Below, one piece after another: positions 40,717 through 49,507 of a stretch of DNA of 64,000 nucleotides. The DNA is taken from contig CAIXJC010000011.1 of the NCBI GenBank assembly GCA_903919715.1, forward strand, positions 124,001 to 188,000, written 5' to 3'. The stretch's first letter is position 1; each line of letters begins with the position of its first letter. The notes under the pieces are model-generated. The model had not been told where the DNA came from, did no database searches, and worked only from the letters and a program-made list of their open reading frames with translations. The stretch comes from an uncultured bacterium (GTDB taxonomy: Bacteria; Planctomycetota; Phycisphaerae; Phycisphaerales; SM1A02). The position numbers were made by a program, and so were the translations under genes.

Positions 40717-41649
40717 TTATTCTTCGCTGACTTCTTTGAGGCGGTGCTTCATCTGCGACTTGAGTCGAGCCAAGATCGATGAATGCATCTGACTGACTCG
40801 GCTTTCGGAAAGATCGAGCGTCACGCCAATTTCTTTCATCGTCAACTCTTCGTAGTAGTACAAGATCACGATCAATCGCTCGGATCGGGTTAATCCGCGA
40901 GTCAGAAGCGTTTGCAAGTCTTGACGCTGCAACATTTGGAAAGCATCGGCATCGCCCGGCTCTTGTGCAACATCAATCTCACGTGCCTCGCCCGATGAAT
41001 CCGCATCGGACCATTTCTTGTTGAGGCTGACGATCCCAACGGGGCGCGAATCGCGGTTGATCTTCTCGAACTCTTCTGGGCTGACATCAAGGTGAGCCAA
41101 CAGTTCTTCATCCGTCGCGGGACGGCCCTTCGACATTTCAATCTGCTTGCGGACGCGGTCCATACGCGACGTTCTTGATCGAACAAGTCTTGGAACCCAA
41201 TCCATCTGACGCAACTCGTCAAAGATCGCGCCACGAACTCGCTGAGGGCAATACGTCTCAAACTTAATGCCACGGGAAGGGTCGTATGAATTGATCGCGT
41301 CCATCAGTCCAAACACGCCAGCGGAAATAAGGTCATCGACATCCACTTCTGATGGAAGTCGAGTTCGCATTCGTTCTGCGGTGTATCGAACCAGTTGGTG
41401 ATACATCGTCATCAATTCGTTACGAACGAGATTTCGTTCTTCAGTGCGCGTCGAATCGCCACGCAAACTTCCGTACCTTTTCCAAAGCGATTCAGCCGTC
41501 GCCTTCGCTGGCTTCGCTTTGATTGCAACCGCCGCAACGACTTTGGTCGCAGCTTCAGCTGTTTTTTGAGCGATATTTGTGCGACCAGTACCACGACTGT
41601 TTCTTGTCGTGTCCGTCTGCGATTTCACAATTGATTTTACTTTTGTCAT
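40717..41649 (-). CDS. FliA/WhiG-family RNA polymerase sigma factor
   Basis: A 310-residue sigma-70 family protein. After a Lys/Ala-rich N-terminal tail of about 60 residues come region 2 (ELMTMYHQLVRYTAERM, VDVDDLISAGVFGLMDAI, IKFETYCPQRVRGAIFDELR), region 3 (RPATDEELLAHLDVSPEEFE) and region 4 (LTRSERLIVILYYYEELTMKEIG then LSESRVSQMHSSI). This is the sigma-28 layout. No flagellar genes lie in the window, so the regulon is unknown. The ATG at 41649 has AAGGAGA eight bases upstream; the frame opens earlier at 41676. A promoter and an inverted repeat lie upstream. Confidence 0.9.
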   Translation of the reverse strand: MTKVKSIVKSQTDTTRNSRGTGRTNIAQKTAEAATKVVAAVAIKAKPAKATAESLWKRYGSLRGDSTRTEERNLVRNELMTMYHQLVRYTAERMRTRLPSEVDVDDLISAGVFGLMDAINSYDPSRGIKFETYCPQRVRGAIFDELRQMDWVPRLVRSRTSRMDRVRKQIEMSKGRPATDEELLAHLDVSPEEFEKINRDSRPVGIVSLNKKWSDADSSGEAREIDVAQEPGDADAFQMLQRQDLQTLLTRGLTRSERLIVILYYYEELTMKEIGVTLDLSESRVSQMHSSILARLKSQMKHRLKEVSEE

Positions 41650-41709
41650 CTGGGTCTCTCCTTGACCTGTTCTCAATCATCGTCCACAACCATCCTTGTC
41701 GTGGCGATC

Positions 41710-41732
41710 TCTTCACCGATCCTTGGTGAAGA
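41710..41732. promoter_or_regulatory. 23-base inverted repeat (TCTTCACC-7-GGTGAAGA)
   Basis: A perfect 8-base inverted repeat with a 7-base centre sits between the divergent sigma-factor and BamD-like genes. On the minus strand it starts roughly ten bases downstream of the predicted -10, so it would lie at the start of the sigma-factor leader, as an operator or an RNA hairpin. No T-run follows it, so it is not a terminator. Confidence 0.45.
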
Positions 41733-41739
41733 TGTGAGC

Positions 41740-41769
41740 ACTATACATCACGATTTCCAAAGTCGGCAA
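41740..41769 (-). promoter_or_regulatory. predicted promoter of the sigma-factor gene
   Basis: Read on the minus strand, TTGCCG (41769-41764) and TATAGT (41745-41740) are 18 bases apart, a good vegetative-type match. It points toward the sigma-factor start at 41649 with a leader of about 85 bases that includes the 41710-41732 inverted repeat. Confidence 0.4.
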
Positions 41770-41890
41770 GGGACATTCTCATTTTTCTTCCAGCGCCCAA
41801 TGCACAACCATGTCCGCTTTTCAGATCCAAGTAGTTCCGTTCCGATGCATAGCACGATCGATCGTGCACCGACGGAGCGACCACCACAAG

Positions 41891-43159
41891 ATGATGGGGT
41901 CGCTCTTTCATGGGATAACAGATCCACTCATCCGAAAAAATTTGCGTAGAATCTTCGGGAGCGTGGCAACGACAGCCAATCCTTTCCGAAAGTTTGCTTC
42001 CCACTTGGGAATGTTTTTTCTCATGGGTGTATTTGCATGCGGGGCATTTGCACAGGAAGACTTGAAGCTCTCGGCGGATGATCGGTGGATGCCCCCTGCG
42101 GACTCCGATCCCGAGAGCGCTGCCGGACAACTTCGGCAAGCGCAACTCGCTCTGGCACGAGGAGATGCGTCACGAGCCCAGAACCTTGTGACTGGATGGA
42201 TCGATCGCTTTCCAGCAGATCCACTTCGTGCGCATGCGCTGCTCTTGAAGGGCGATGCGATGCTCGCACAGGGCGATGAATTCAAAGCACTCTATGACTA
42301 TGAAGATTTGGTGCGGCTCTATCCAGGAAGCGATGTGTTCGTCACAGCGCTTCAGCGCGAATTTGAAATCTCCAAGGCATATGCAAATGGTTTACGGAGA
42401 AAGTTTTTCGGTACTTTTCGTTGGTTGAATACGGATGAGGAAGCACAGGAAATTCTCATCCGAATCCAAGAGCGATTGCCTGGCAGCGAGTTGGCGGAAC
42501 AAGCCGGTATGGAACTCGCTGACTTCTATTTCCGAAAACGCGACATGCAATTGGCGGGCGATGCGTACGACCTCTTTGTGCAAAATTATCCTCGTTCGCG
42601 ACAAGTAGAAAAGGCTCGATTAAGGCTGATTTATTCGCTGTGCGCCGCATACAAAGGGCCGCTCTACGACGCACGCGGACTCTTCGAAGCAAGCGCTCGA
42701 CTGAAAGAATTACAGACCCTCGACCCCATCACTGCCGAGCGAGTTGGGGCGGATGCTCTCCTCGTTCGGATCTACGAATCCGAGGCTTCAAAGTTGCTTT
42801 CCGAAGCTGGCTGGTACGAATACATGGGCGATCCCATCTCATCCGAGCTCTACATCAGACGATTGGTCAACAAGTATCCAAAGTCCATCGCTGCCCTGCT
42901 TGGACTTCGAGAAATCCCAATCATTTTCGCAAGGTTGCCGCCAGAAGTACAGAAGCAGTGCCCGGACTATCCCAAGCTTCGGAAGGACCTCCTTGGACTT
43001 GATTGGGATGCCACGGCAACCGAGAAGCCAATGCTCGAACAACCACCCGTTGGCGCCCCACACGAAGACACGCTGTCAGGGGAACTTCCTGCGCCAGCTC
43101 CTGCACCAGTGCCTGCGCCAGTGCCTGCGCCAGTGCCTGGATCGGAGAGCACTCCGTGA
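41891..43159 (+). CDS. BamD-like TPR protein (YfiO family)
   Basis: About 422 residues. A hydrophobic export segment (MFFLMGVFACGAFAQ) is followed by TPR-like helical repeats: AAGQLRQAQLALARGDASRA, ALLLKGDAMLAQGDEFKALYDYEDLVRLYPGS and LADFYFRKRDMQLAGDAYDLFV. Their spacing and the YPxS endings fit BamD/YfiO, which helps BamA insert outer-membrane barrels. The C-terminus is an unusual Pro/Ala/Val tail coded by a near-perfect 12-base tandem repeat (about 43100-43140). The true start is uncertain: the frame opens at 41810, and ATGs at 41891/41894 are the best before the export signal. It is coupled to the next gene by GTGA. Confidence 0.7.
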   Translation: MMGSLFHGITDPLIRKNLRRIFGSVATTANPFRKFASHLGMFFLMGVFACGAFAQEDLKLSADDRWMPPADSDPESAAGQLRQAQLALARGDASRAQNLVTGWIDRFPADPLRAHALLLKGDAMLAQGDEFKALYDYEDLVRLYPGSDVFVTALQREFEISKAYANGLRRKFFGTFRWLNTDEEAQEILIRIQERLPGSELAEQAGMELADFYFRKRDMQLAGDAYDLFVQNYPRSRQVEKARLRLIYSLCAAYKGPLYDARGLFEASARLKELQTLDPITAERVGADALLVRIYESEASKLLSEAGWYEYMGDPISSELYIRRLVNKYPKSIAALLGLREIPIIFARLPPEVQKQCPDYPKLRKDLLGLDWDATATEKPMLEQPPVGAPHEDTLSGELPAPAPAPVPAPVPAPVPGSESTP

Positions 43160-43749
43160 AATCGAAGATGCTCAATCGATCAGATACTTCCCCGCGCATG
43201 TTCGATACGCAAAACAAGAGTTGGGTCTTGTTGAGAGCGCTCCTGCAAGTGATCGGGCTCACTCTGCTCTTGCATAATATTGGATGCGCCTCCGACTCTT
43301 CAAGCGGTTATGCCAGCGGCGCGCTCTATTCAAAGAAATATCGCACTGTCGCAGTGCCGATCTTCAAGAACTCCAGTCCAGACCGAGCCATTCCATTTCA
43401 GTTGGAAGATGCGCTCGTCAAGGAATTTGAATCAACCACCCCTTACAAGATCACTGCCGAAGGACGTGCCGACACGATTCTGCGCGGAACCATCTCAAGC
43501 GTCGACCTTTCGATGCTCTCCCAAAGCCTTGGAACGGGTCTCACCGAAGAAATGGCACTCAAAGTCACGGTGAACTTTGAATGGATCGATATGAAAACGG
43601 GCAAGCCGATCATTTCTCGGGCTGATTTTCAGTCGAGTGCGGTCTTTGTGGCAAGTCTCCCCAACAATCAGCCGATTGATTTAGCGAGATTTGCCGTGGC
43701 GCAACAGTTGGCACGGGATATAGTCGCAAGCTTGCAAGGCGAGTGGTGA
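43156..43749 (+). CDS. LptE-like LPS-assembly lipoprotein
   Basis: About 197 residues. A hydrophobic segment ends in HNIGCAS, a fair lipobox. The mature part opens with YRTVAVPIFKNSSPDRAIPFQLEDALVKEF and later has LRGTISSVDLSML and VNFEWIDMKTGKPII, the pattern of LptE/RlpB, which plugs LptD and sorts LPS at the outer membrane. The GTG start overlaps the BamD-like stop as GTGA; an ATG at 43168 is an alternative. Placement beside a BamD-like gene supports an outer-membrane assembly role. Confidence 0.75.
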   Translation: MKSKMLNRSDTSPRMFDTQNKSWVLLRALLQVIGLTLLLHNIGCASDSSSGYASGALYSKKYRTVAVPIFKNSSPDRAIPFQLEDALVKEFESTTPYKITAEGRADTILRGTISSVDLSMLSQSLGTGLTEEMALKVTVNFEWIDMKTGKPIISRADFQSSAVFVASLPNNQPIDLARFAVAQQLARDIVASLQGEW

Positions 43750-43788
43750 TACGAGTGGTAAGGACAAGGTCATTGAGAAGGAAACTGA

Positions 43789-45927
43789 ATGGGTAGCAGA
43801 AACAAGAATCAACGAATTGATCAAATGAGTGCTCCACTGATTGGCCACGCTGGTCATCCAACCATGATGGCCGACCAGAAAGATGGAACGCCTTCGGATC
43901 GAAATTCCAATGGAACTCCTGGTGGGAAATCGGGTGGCGATAAACAACCCCCCGTTACGCCTCCAAAGATGCGCCGCCAATTCATGACATGGATCTTGTT
44001 GCTTGCGGTCATCGCCGTCGTTTGGACCGTACTGATGAGCACCTCTCAACGAGGCGAAGCGATCCCGACTCCGCAAGAATTTTTCGTGATGGCGAAAGAG
44101 GGATACTTCGAACCAGCATCGGTCGTGATTCAGGATGACAAATTGATGGCGACTCTTGCCAAGTCATTGCCTGGTGCGACTGAGCGGTCTGGACAAAAAG
44201 GCGGGCAAGTCTGGGTGCGAATTATCCCAGGAAACTACGACTGGATTCGCGAGCAATTGACGACCGCTGGGGTCAAGTGGCAGGAACAAGTTGGGCAGAG
44301 CATGTTCGTGCAGTTACTGCTGACACTCGCACCGGGCTTGTTAATTCTGGGAGTCCTCTGGTTCTTGATTGCCCGTGGCATGCGCAATGCGAGCGGTGGC
44401 GGTCCCGGCGGAATGCTGGGCTCGTTTGGCAAAAGTCGCCACCGAGTCACCAACAAGGAAAATGTCAATATCACTTTTAATGATGTGGCCGGGGTTGAAG
44501 AAGCGAAAGAAGAAGTTCAAGAAATCGTCGAATTCTTGAAAAACCCGAAGCGATTCAGCAAGCTCGGCGGGCGCATCCCTCGTGGAGTCCTTCTGTCCGG
44601 GCAGCCCGGTTGCGGAAAAACACTCTTGGCGAAGGCGATTGCAGGCGAAGCCGATGTCCCATTCTTCTCGATTTCTGGCTCTGATTTCGTTGAAATGTTC
44701 GTTGGCGTCGGAGCGAGTCGCGTCCGCGATCTCTTTAAGCAAGCAAAAGATAATTCCCCGTGCATCATCTTCTTGGATGAAATCGATGCGGTCGGACGTC
44801 GGCGAGGCGGAGGCTTTTCTTCTGGCGGCCACGACGAACGCGAGCAAACACTCAACGCCATTCTCGTTGAAATGGACGGCTTCGAAGCGAATGATCAAGT
44901 CATCGTGATTGCTGCGACAAACCGACCCGACGTGCTGGATCCTGCACTCATGCGACCAGGTCGATTTGATCGGCAAGTTGCCGTCCCCCTTCCCGACGTC
45001 CGCGGACGACGCCAAATCCTCGCTGTTCATGCACGAAAGGTGAAGATGGGAACCGATGTAGATCTCGAACGTCTCGCTCGGGGAACTCCGATGTTTTCAG
45101 GAGCGGACTTGGCTGCAATCATTAATGAAGCAGCGATCATCGCAACAATGGCCGAGAAGGATGCGGTCGAAATGACCGACCTTGAAGAAGCGCGTGACAA
45201 GGTTCGATTCGGGCGCGCGAACAAGAGCCGCAAGATCGAGGAAGAAGAACGGATCGCAACGGCGTATCACGAGGCTGGGCATGCGGTTTTACAAGTGCTC
45301 CTCAAGGATGCCGATCCACTGCACAAGGTCACGATCATCCCGCGCGGTCAAGCGATGGGTGCGACATTCAGCCTGCCCGAAAAAGATCGATACGGTTATT
45401 CCCGCCGACACTTGCTCGCCACTATGCGCGTCCTGTGTGGCGGCAGAATTGCCGAACAACGAAAGACCGACGATATTTCCAGCGGAGCATCGATGGATAT
45501 CAAGATGGCGACTTCATATGCACGAACGATGGTTCTGCAGTGGGGTATGTCAGATCGGCTGGGCTTTGTGAATTACGCAGGCTCCGACGAGCGCGAGATG
45601 TTCATCCCAGAAAAGGACTATTCGCCAGAAACGGCTCGAGTCATCGACGAAGAGGTTCGGCGATTCATCGACAGCGCCTATGCCGATGCGACGCAGATGG
45701 TGAATGATCACTGGACTCAAATCATGGCAGTCGCCGAGGCACTTCTCAGCGTCGAAACACTTTCGAAGGACGATGTTGATCGAATCATGCGCGGCGAAGT
45801 CTTCAAGCGGCCTTCGGTCTCAGAATTATTGCAGCGCGAGATGCCAAAGACTCCGTCGCAAATTCCTACGACCAAGAATGACCCGACCGAAGAACTCCCG
45901 CCAGGCGCAATGCCGAGCCCGATCTAG
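43789..45927 (+). CDS. ftsH: ATP-dependent zinc metalloprotease FtsH
   Basis: A 712-residue membrane-anchored AAA+ protease that degrades membrane and regulatory proteins. A polar N-terminal tail of about 60 residues precedes two transmembrane helices (about 66-82 and 175-200). The AAA domain follows: Walker A is GQPGCGKT instead of the common GPPGTGKT, with a Walker B region [14 protein letters not shown] and [23 protein letters not shown]. The peptidase has YHEAGHAVL with the zinc ligands and [10 protein letters not shown] supplying the third ligand region. AAGGA precedes the ATG. Confidence 0.97.
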   Translation: MGSRNKNQRIDQMSAPLIGHAGHPTMMADQKDGTPSDRNSNGTPGGKSGGDKQPPVTPPKMRRQFMTWILLLAVIAVVWTVLMSTSQRGEAIPTPQEFFVMAKEGYFEPASVVIQDDKLMATLAKSLPGATERSGQKGGQVWVRIIPGNYDWIREQLTTAGVKWQEQVGQSMFVQLLLTLAPGLLILGVLWFLIARGMRNASGGGPGGMLGSFGKSRHRVTNKENVNITFNDVAGVEEAKEEVQEIVEFLKNPKRFSKLGGRIPRGVLLSGQPGCGKTLLAKAIAGEADVPFFSISGSDFVEMFVGVGASRVRDLFKQAKDNSPCIIFLDEIDAVGRRRGGGFSSGGHDEREQTLNAILVEMDGFEANDQVIVIAATNRPDVLDPALMRPGRFDRQVAVPLPDVRGRRQILAVHARKVKMGTDVDLERLARGTPMFSGADLAAIINEAAIIATMAEKDAVEMTDLEEARDKVRFGRANKSRKIEEEERIATAYHEAGHAVLQVLLKDADPLHKVTIIPRGQAMGATFSLPEKDRYGYSRRHLLATMRVLCGGRIAEQRKTDDISSGASMDIKMATSYARTMVLQWGMSDRLGFVNYAGSDEREMFIPEKDYSPETARVIDEEVRRFIDSAYADATQMVNDHWTQIMAVAEALLSVETLSKDDVDRIMRGEVFKRPSVSELLQREMPKTPSQIPTTKNDPTEELPPGAMPSPI

Positions 45928-45961
45928 TCATATCTGATCTCTCGTCGCGCCCGAGCGTTGC

Positions 45962-46282
45962 CTACGAACGACCTGGCGGACTACGAGAACCATCGGGCCA
46001 ACGAAGTGGGATTGAGTGAAGACGAAATGTCTTGAGAGGCGAACTGCCGCCAGTGACCAGAACGACATTGCTGTTGGCGACACCAAGCGCATCGGCAATG
46101 AGATCTCGGACAGCCAGATTCGCCTTGCCATCTTCGGGCGGCGCCTGAACTCTAATTTTTAATCGATCTCCCAGAATTCCAACGATCCGTTCACTTGCCG
46201 CACCTGGAACGACCTTGACTCGAATGTGAAGTTCGCCAGCCGAAGTTTGCGATGCGTAAATCGGCAATTGCGGTGAAGTCAC
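45962..46282 (-). CDS. DUF167 (YggU-family) protein
   Basis: A 106-residue small protein of the UPF0235/DUF167 family, recognised by LHIRVKVVPGAASERIVGI, RLKIRVQAPPEDGKANLAV and NVVLVTGGSSPLKTF. Its biochemical role is unknown in any organism I can name with confidence. It is translationally coupled (ATGA) behind the uvrC-like gene, from which a nucleic-acid or repair link might be guessed. Confidence 0.88.
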   Translation of the reverse strand: MTSPQLPIYASQTSAGELHIRVKVVPGAASERIVGILGDRLKIRVQAPPEDGKANLAVRDLIADALGVANSNVVLVTGGSSPLKTFRLHSIPLRWPDGSRSPPGRS

Positions 46283-47625
46283 GACTCGCCATCCATCATC
46301 CGCTTCGATCGAAGAATGTGATGGTAATGCTGCGCAAATCGATGCGCTTCGTCGCGAATTGATTGGCAGAGCTTCAGCCCTGCATTATTGCGACCGAGGC
46401 GTAACGGTTCTGCGACTCCTTGGCGGAAAATCAATTCTTCCTTTTTCGCAAGCCCGATCACGAGCGGTGGCTTGATTCGAAGTGACTCAAACGCTTCGAG
46501 CGCGGCGTTCAACTGCCCTACCCCGCCGTCAATCAACACGAGATCTGGGTAAAGCTCAAGGCCATCTCCCGCTTCTCTGTATCGCCGACTTACGACTTCA
46601 CGAATGGCCATGAAGTCGTCATTTCCAGCGGTGCGGATGCGGTAGCGCCGATAGCCATCCTTGAACGGACGACCGTCGATAAAACATACTTTGCTTCCGA
46701 CCGTCTCATCACCACTGAGATGCGCAATGTCGATCGCTTCGAGACACCGAATGGGCTTTTCCGATTCAAGCGCGAGTTGGAGAGCGGCAAGTCCATCTGC
46801 GGGATTCTGAATGAACTCCGTGATTTCAGGTTGCCACTCATATCGACCATCCCCCTTACTGTGATCCCGTTCTTCCAGTCGCTCGATTGCGCGAATCTGA
46901 TCGCGCAGGACGCTTGCTCGTTCAAATTTTCTCTCCGCCGATGCGATCGCCATTTCAGCGCGAAATTCTCGCAGCATCGCACTTCGCTTGCTGCCTAAGA
47001 AGCGAACAAATCGATCAATATCTTCGCGGTACGCCGTTGCTGTCACTCGATTCGCGCATGGCGCAGTGCACTGGCCAATTGCATGCAGAAGGCAAGGACG
47101 AAACGATCGATTTGCTGGATTGTCAGCGCGGATGTCGAGTTCACACGTGCGGTACTGAAAGACTCGCTGCAAGATCTGCACGGCGTGACGGAGGGATCCG
47201 CCGCTGAGGAACGGACCGAAAATGCGAGCGCCGCGGAATCGCTCGTCTTGTGGATTGCGCGTGACAAAGACTCCGGGAAATTCATCACGCATTGTGATTG
47301 CGAGATATGGAAACGTCTTGTCATCGAGGAGCCGTTCATTGAATCGTGGCTGGAGATCCTTGACGAGGCGCGCTTCCATCAAGAGCGCTTCCCATTCGCT
47401 TTCGCACACGATGACATCGAAGTCCACAATGAGCGCCAACATGGGCTGCTTTCGAGGTCCTAGGTCGGTGCTTGGAATGAAGTAGGAACTGACCCGATCT
47501 GGCAAATGGAGCGCCTTCCCGACGTACAAAACGCCTCCTTGCTCGTCCTTCATCAGGTAAACCCCAGACTCGAGTGGCAATCCACGAGCTTTTTTCAGGA
47601 GTTGTCCTAGAGAATTACTGCCCAT
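46279..47625 (-). CDS. uvrC: UvrC-like excinuclease subunit lacking HhH domains
   Basis: About 448 residues; full UvrC is about 600. The GIY-YIG nuclease is at the start (ESGVYLMKDEQGGVLYVGKA, then LVKDLQPRFNERL). A Cys cluster follows (CLLHAIGQCTAPC), then the UvrB-binding UVR helix near 215-250. The RNase H-like 5' nuclease domain has CLEAIDIAHLSGDETVGS, LVLIDGGVGQLNAA and RDEAHRFAQHYHH. It stops just after that His region, so the tandem helix-hairpin-helix DNA-binding domains are missing. ATG 47625 begins shortly before GIY-YIG; the frame opens at 47676. It acts with UvrA/UvrB in nucleotide excision repair. Confidence 0.85.
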   Translation of the reverse strand: MGSNSLGQLLKKARGLPLESGVYLMKDEQGGVLYVGKALHLPDRVSSYFIPSTDLGPRKQPMLALIVDFDVIVCESEWEALLMEARLVKDLQPRFNERLLDDKTFPYLAITMRDEFPGVFVTRNPQDERFRGARIFGPFLSGGSLRHAVQILQRVFQYRTCELDIRADNPANRSFRPCLLHAIGQCTAPCANRVTATAYREDIDRFVRFLGSKRSAMLREFRAEMAIASAERKFERASVLRDQIRAIERLEERDHSKGDGRYEWQPEITEFIQNPADGLAALQLALESEKPIRCLEAIDIAHLSGDETVGSKVCFIDGRPFKDGYRRYRIRTAGNDDFMAIREVVSRRYREAGDGLELYPDLVLIDGGVGQLNAALEAFESLRIKPPLVIGLAKKEELIFRQGVAEPLRLGRNNAGLKLCQSIRDEAHRFAQHYHHILRSKRMMDGES

Positions 47626-47729
47626 TTGATGCAATCCTAGAGGAGTTTGCCCGTTCAGCCGATACAATCTGTCCAACGATTGTCGTTGAACTCATGTATC
47701 TCACAAGCACCCCCAAAAGGAATTTCACT

Positions 47730-48044
47730 ATGAAACGATTCACAAAAATCACAGGAATGATCACCGGAAGCATGCTCCTCCTCGCCGTTGCAGCATGTGC
47801 GAACACCGAAACAACGACTGCTCCTGGCGCAGTCAGCGGTAAGGCTTGCTGCGCAGACAAGTCTGCTGCTTCTTGCAAGGAAAACAAGGGCGCGACATGC
47901 GATAAGACAGCAGCAACTCCAACGACACCAGCAGCAGCATCGCCTGGCGCGGTCAGCGGCGAGAAGAAGGCTGGTTGCGGCGGCGGTTGCCCAATGTCCG
48001 GCGGAGCGAGCGGTTGCCCAATGATGGCAAAGCCTGGCTGCTGA
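47730..48044 (+). CDS. cysteine-rich small lipoprotein with two repeated modules
   Basis: A 104-residue protein. The signal segment MLLLAVAACAN has a good lipobox. The mature part carries two similar modules: the first begins APGAVSGKACC, the second SPGAVSGEKKAGC, and each contains four cysteines, with Cys pairs and a GCGGGCPM segment. A thiol-rich exported lipoprotein suggests metal binding or redox use, but no family is recognised. AAAGGA lies eight bases before the ATG. A longer frame from 47574 overlaps uvrC and was rejected. A strong terminator follows. Confidence 0.75.
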   Translation: MKRFTKITGMITGSMLLLAVAACANTETTTAPGAVSGKACCADKSAASCKENKGATCDKTAATPTTPAAASPGAVSGEKKAGCGGGCPMSGGASGCPMMAKPGC

Positions 48045-48070
48045 TTTCGAGAGTCGAAACGTTTGATACA

Positions 48071-48108
48071 AAAACCGCAGGATCCGAGCAATCGGGTTCT
48101 GCGGTTTT
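48071..48108 (+). terminator. intrinsic terminator
   Basis: AAAACCGCAG (48071-48080) pairs perfectly with CTGCGGTTTT (48099-48108), and the inner bases extend the stem to about 16 pairs with two G-T pairs and a 6-base loop. The T-tract ends the right arm. It lies 26 bases after the cysteine-rich lipoprotein stop and separates it from pyrC. The A-tract on the left could let it work in both directions. Confidence 0.85.
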
Positions 48109-48151
48109 CATTTGGTCTAGAACGATTTGGATTCGCTATTATCGAAGCACC

Positions 48152-49507
48152 TTGAGCAGTTCCTTTCTTCTTCGCGGAGGTCGGGTCATCGATCCTGCAA
48201 GTGGCTTTGACGCCACTGCAGATCTCTTGATTTCTGGTGGGACAATCGCAGAGATTTCAACAAAGCCTGGGAAACTTTCGGTTCCATCTGGCGGTGCGCT
48301 CATCGAATGTGAAGGATGTTTCGTGGTGCCTGGATTGATTGATCCCCACGTCCACCTTCGAGAACCAGGAGCAGAACACAAAGAGACAATCGCAACTGGA
48401 GCTGCGGCAGCTGTTGCTGGCGGTTTCACGAGTGTCTGTTGCATGCCCAACACGACTCCAACGATCGACCTTCCCAGCACAGTTGAATTCGTCCAGATGC
48501 GTGCTGCTGCGAGTCGAAAGGCGCGCGTCTTCGTTGCTGGCGCTGCCACCGTCGGACGTGCAGGAGAACAACTCGCACCGATGGGAGCGATGTCAGCGGT
48601 TGGAGCGGTCGCATTCACGGATGACGGTGATTGCATCGCAAGTGCGGGCATGATGGGCAAAGTTCTCGCAGTCTGTGCATCGCTTGACAAAGTATTTATG
48701 CAGCATTGCCAAGACCCCACACTGACCGTCGGTGGCGTGATGAATTCGGGCGTAGTGAGCGCACGACTTGGACTTGGCGGCTGGCCTGCAATCGCAGAAG
48801 AAGTCATCATCGAGCGAGACATTCGACTGAATCGCGGACATCAATGTCGCTATCACGTGCAACATCTTACAACCGCTGGCGGCGTGGAAATCGTACGGCG
48901 CGCACGTGCCGATCGACAGCCCGTCTCTGCGGAAGCATCGCCACACCATCTACTTCTGACTGAAGATGCGTGCAACAATTACAACACGCAAGCGAAGGTC
49001 AATCCGCCACTGCGCACCGACGACGACATTCGCGCACTGATTGAAGGCATCATCGATGGAACGATCACAGTCTTGGCGACCGACCACGCCCCCCACGCCT
49101 CTTCCGAGAAGGCGCGAGATTTCACCGCTGCGCCATTTGGAATGATCGGTTTGGAATGTGCACTTGCGCTTTACATCAAGGCACTCGTCGAAAGCGGTGC
49201 GATTGATTGGACTCGCCTGATCGCACTCATGACGATCGAACCTGCGCGCCTCTTGGGAATCGACGCACTTGGCCATGGTCGACTTGCGCAAGGATTGCCA
49301 GCTGATGTAACCGTGATCGACCCAAACGTATCTTGGAAAATTGATTCAGAAAGTTTTCACTCGAAGAGTCGCAACTGCCCATTTGAGGGCTGGCAGGTCC
49401 GAGGACGAGCAGTCAACGTCTTTGTCGCTGGCCGCCACGCCCTCGTCGGTGGAACACTCCCCGCCACTGCCATTCTTACAGCACACGCCAGTTTCAATGC
49501 CCTTTGA
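48152..49507 (+). CDS. pyrC: dihydroorotase (type I)
   Basis: A 451-residue amidohydrolase for the third step of pyrimidine synthesis, closing carbamoyl-aspartate to dihydroorotate. Metal ligands and substrate residues: GLIDPHVHLREPG, CCMPNTTPT, YHVQHLTTAGGVEIV, EASPHHLLLTED and ATDHAPH. The N-terminus LLRGGRVIDPASG is the normal family start, so the TTG at 48152 was chosen; no ATG or GTG lies near. No clear ribosome-binding site precedes it, and a TATTAT at 48137-48142 hints at a leaderless transcript. The last 11 bases overlap the aminotransferase gene. Confidence 0.92.
   Translation: MSSSFLLRGGRVIDPASGFDATADLLISGGTIAEISTKPGKLSVPSGGALIECEGCFVVPGLIDPHVHLREPGAEHKETIATGAAAAVAGGFTSVCCMPNTTPTIDLPSTVEFVQMRAAASRKARVFVAGAATVGRAGEQLAPMGAMSAVGAVAFTDDGDCIASAGMMGKVLAVCASLDKVFMQHCQDPTLTVGGVMNSGVVSARLGLGGWPAIAEEVIIERDIRLNRGHQCRYHVQHLTTAGGVEIVRRARADRQPVSAEASPHHLLLTEDACNNYNTQAKVNPPLRTDDDIRALIEGIIDGTITVLATDHAPHASSEKARDFTAAPFGMIGLECALALYIKALVESGAIDWTRLIALMTIEPARLLGIDALGHGRLAQGLPADVTVIDPNVSWKIDSESFHSKSRNCPFEGWQVRGRAVNVFVAGRHALVGGTLPATAILTAHASFNAL

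Noticed and set aside
40717-41649. Evidence for flagella from the FliA-type sigma factor
   Set aside because: No flagellar structural or chemotaxis gene is in the window, and such sigma factors occur in non-motile species.
47574-47729. Longer frame of the cysteine-rich lipoprotein
   Set aside because: It overlaps uvrC antisense, and ATG 47730 has an ideal ribosome-binding site and lipoprotein signal.
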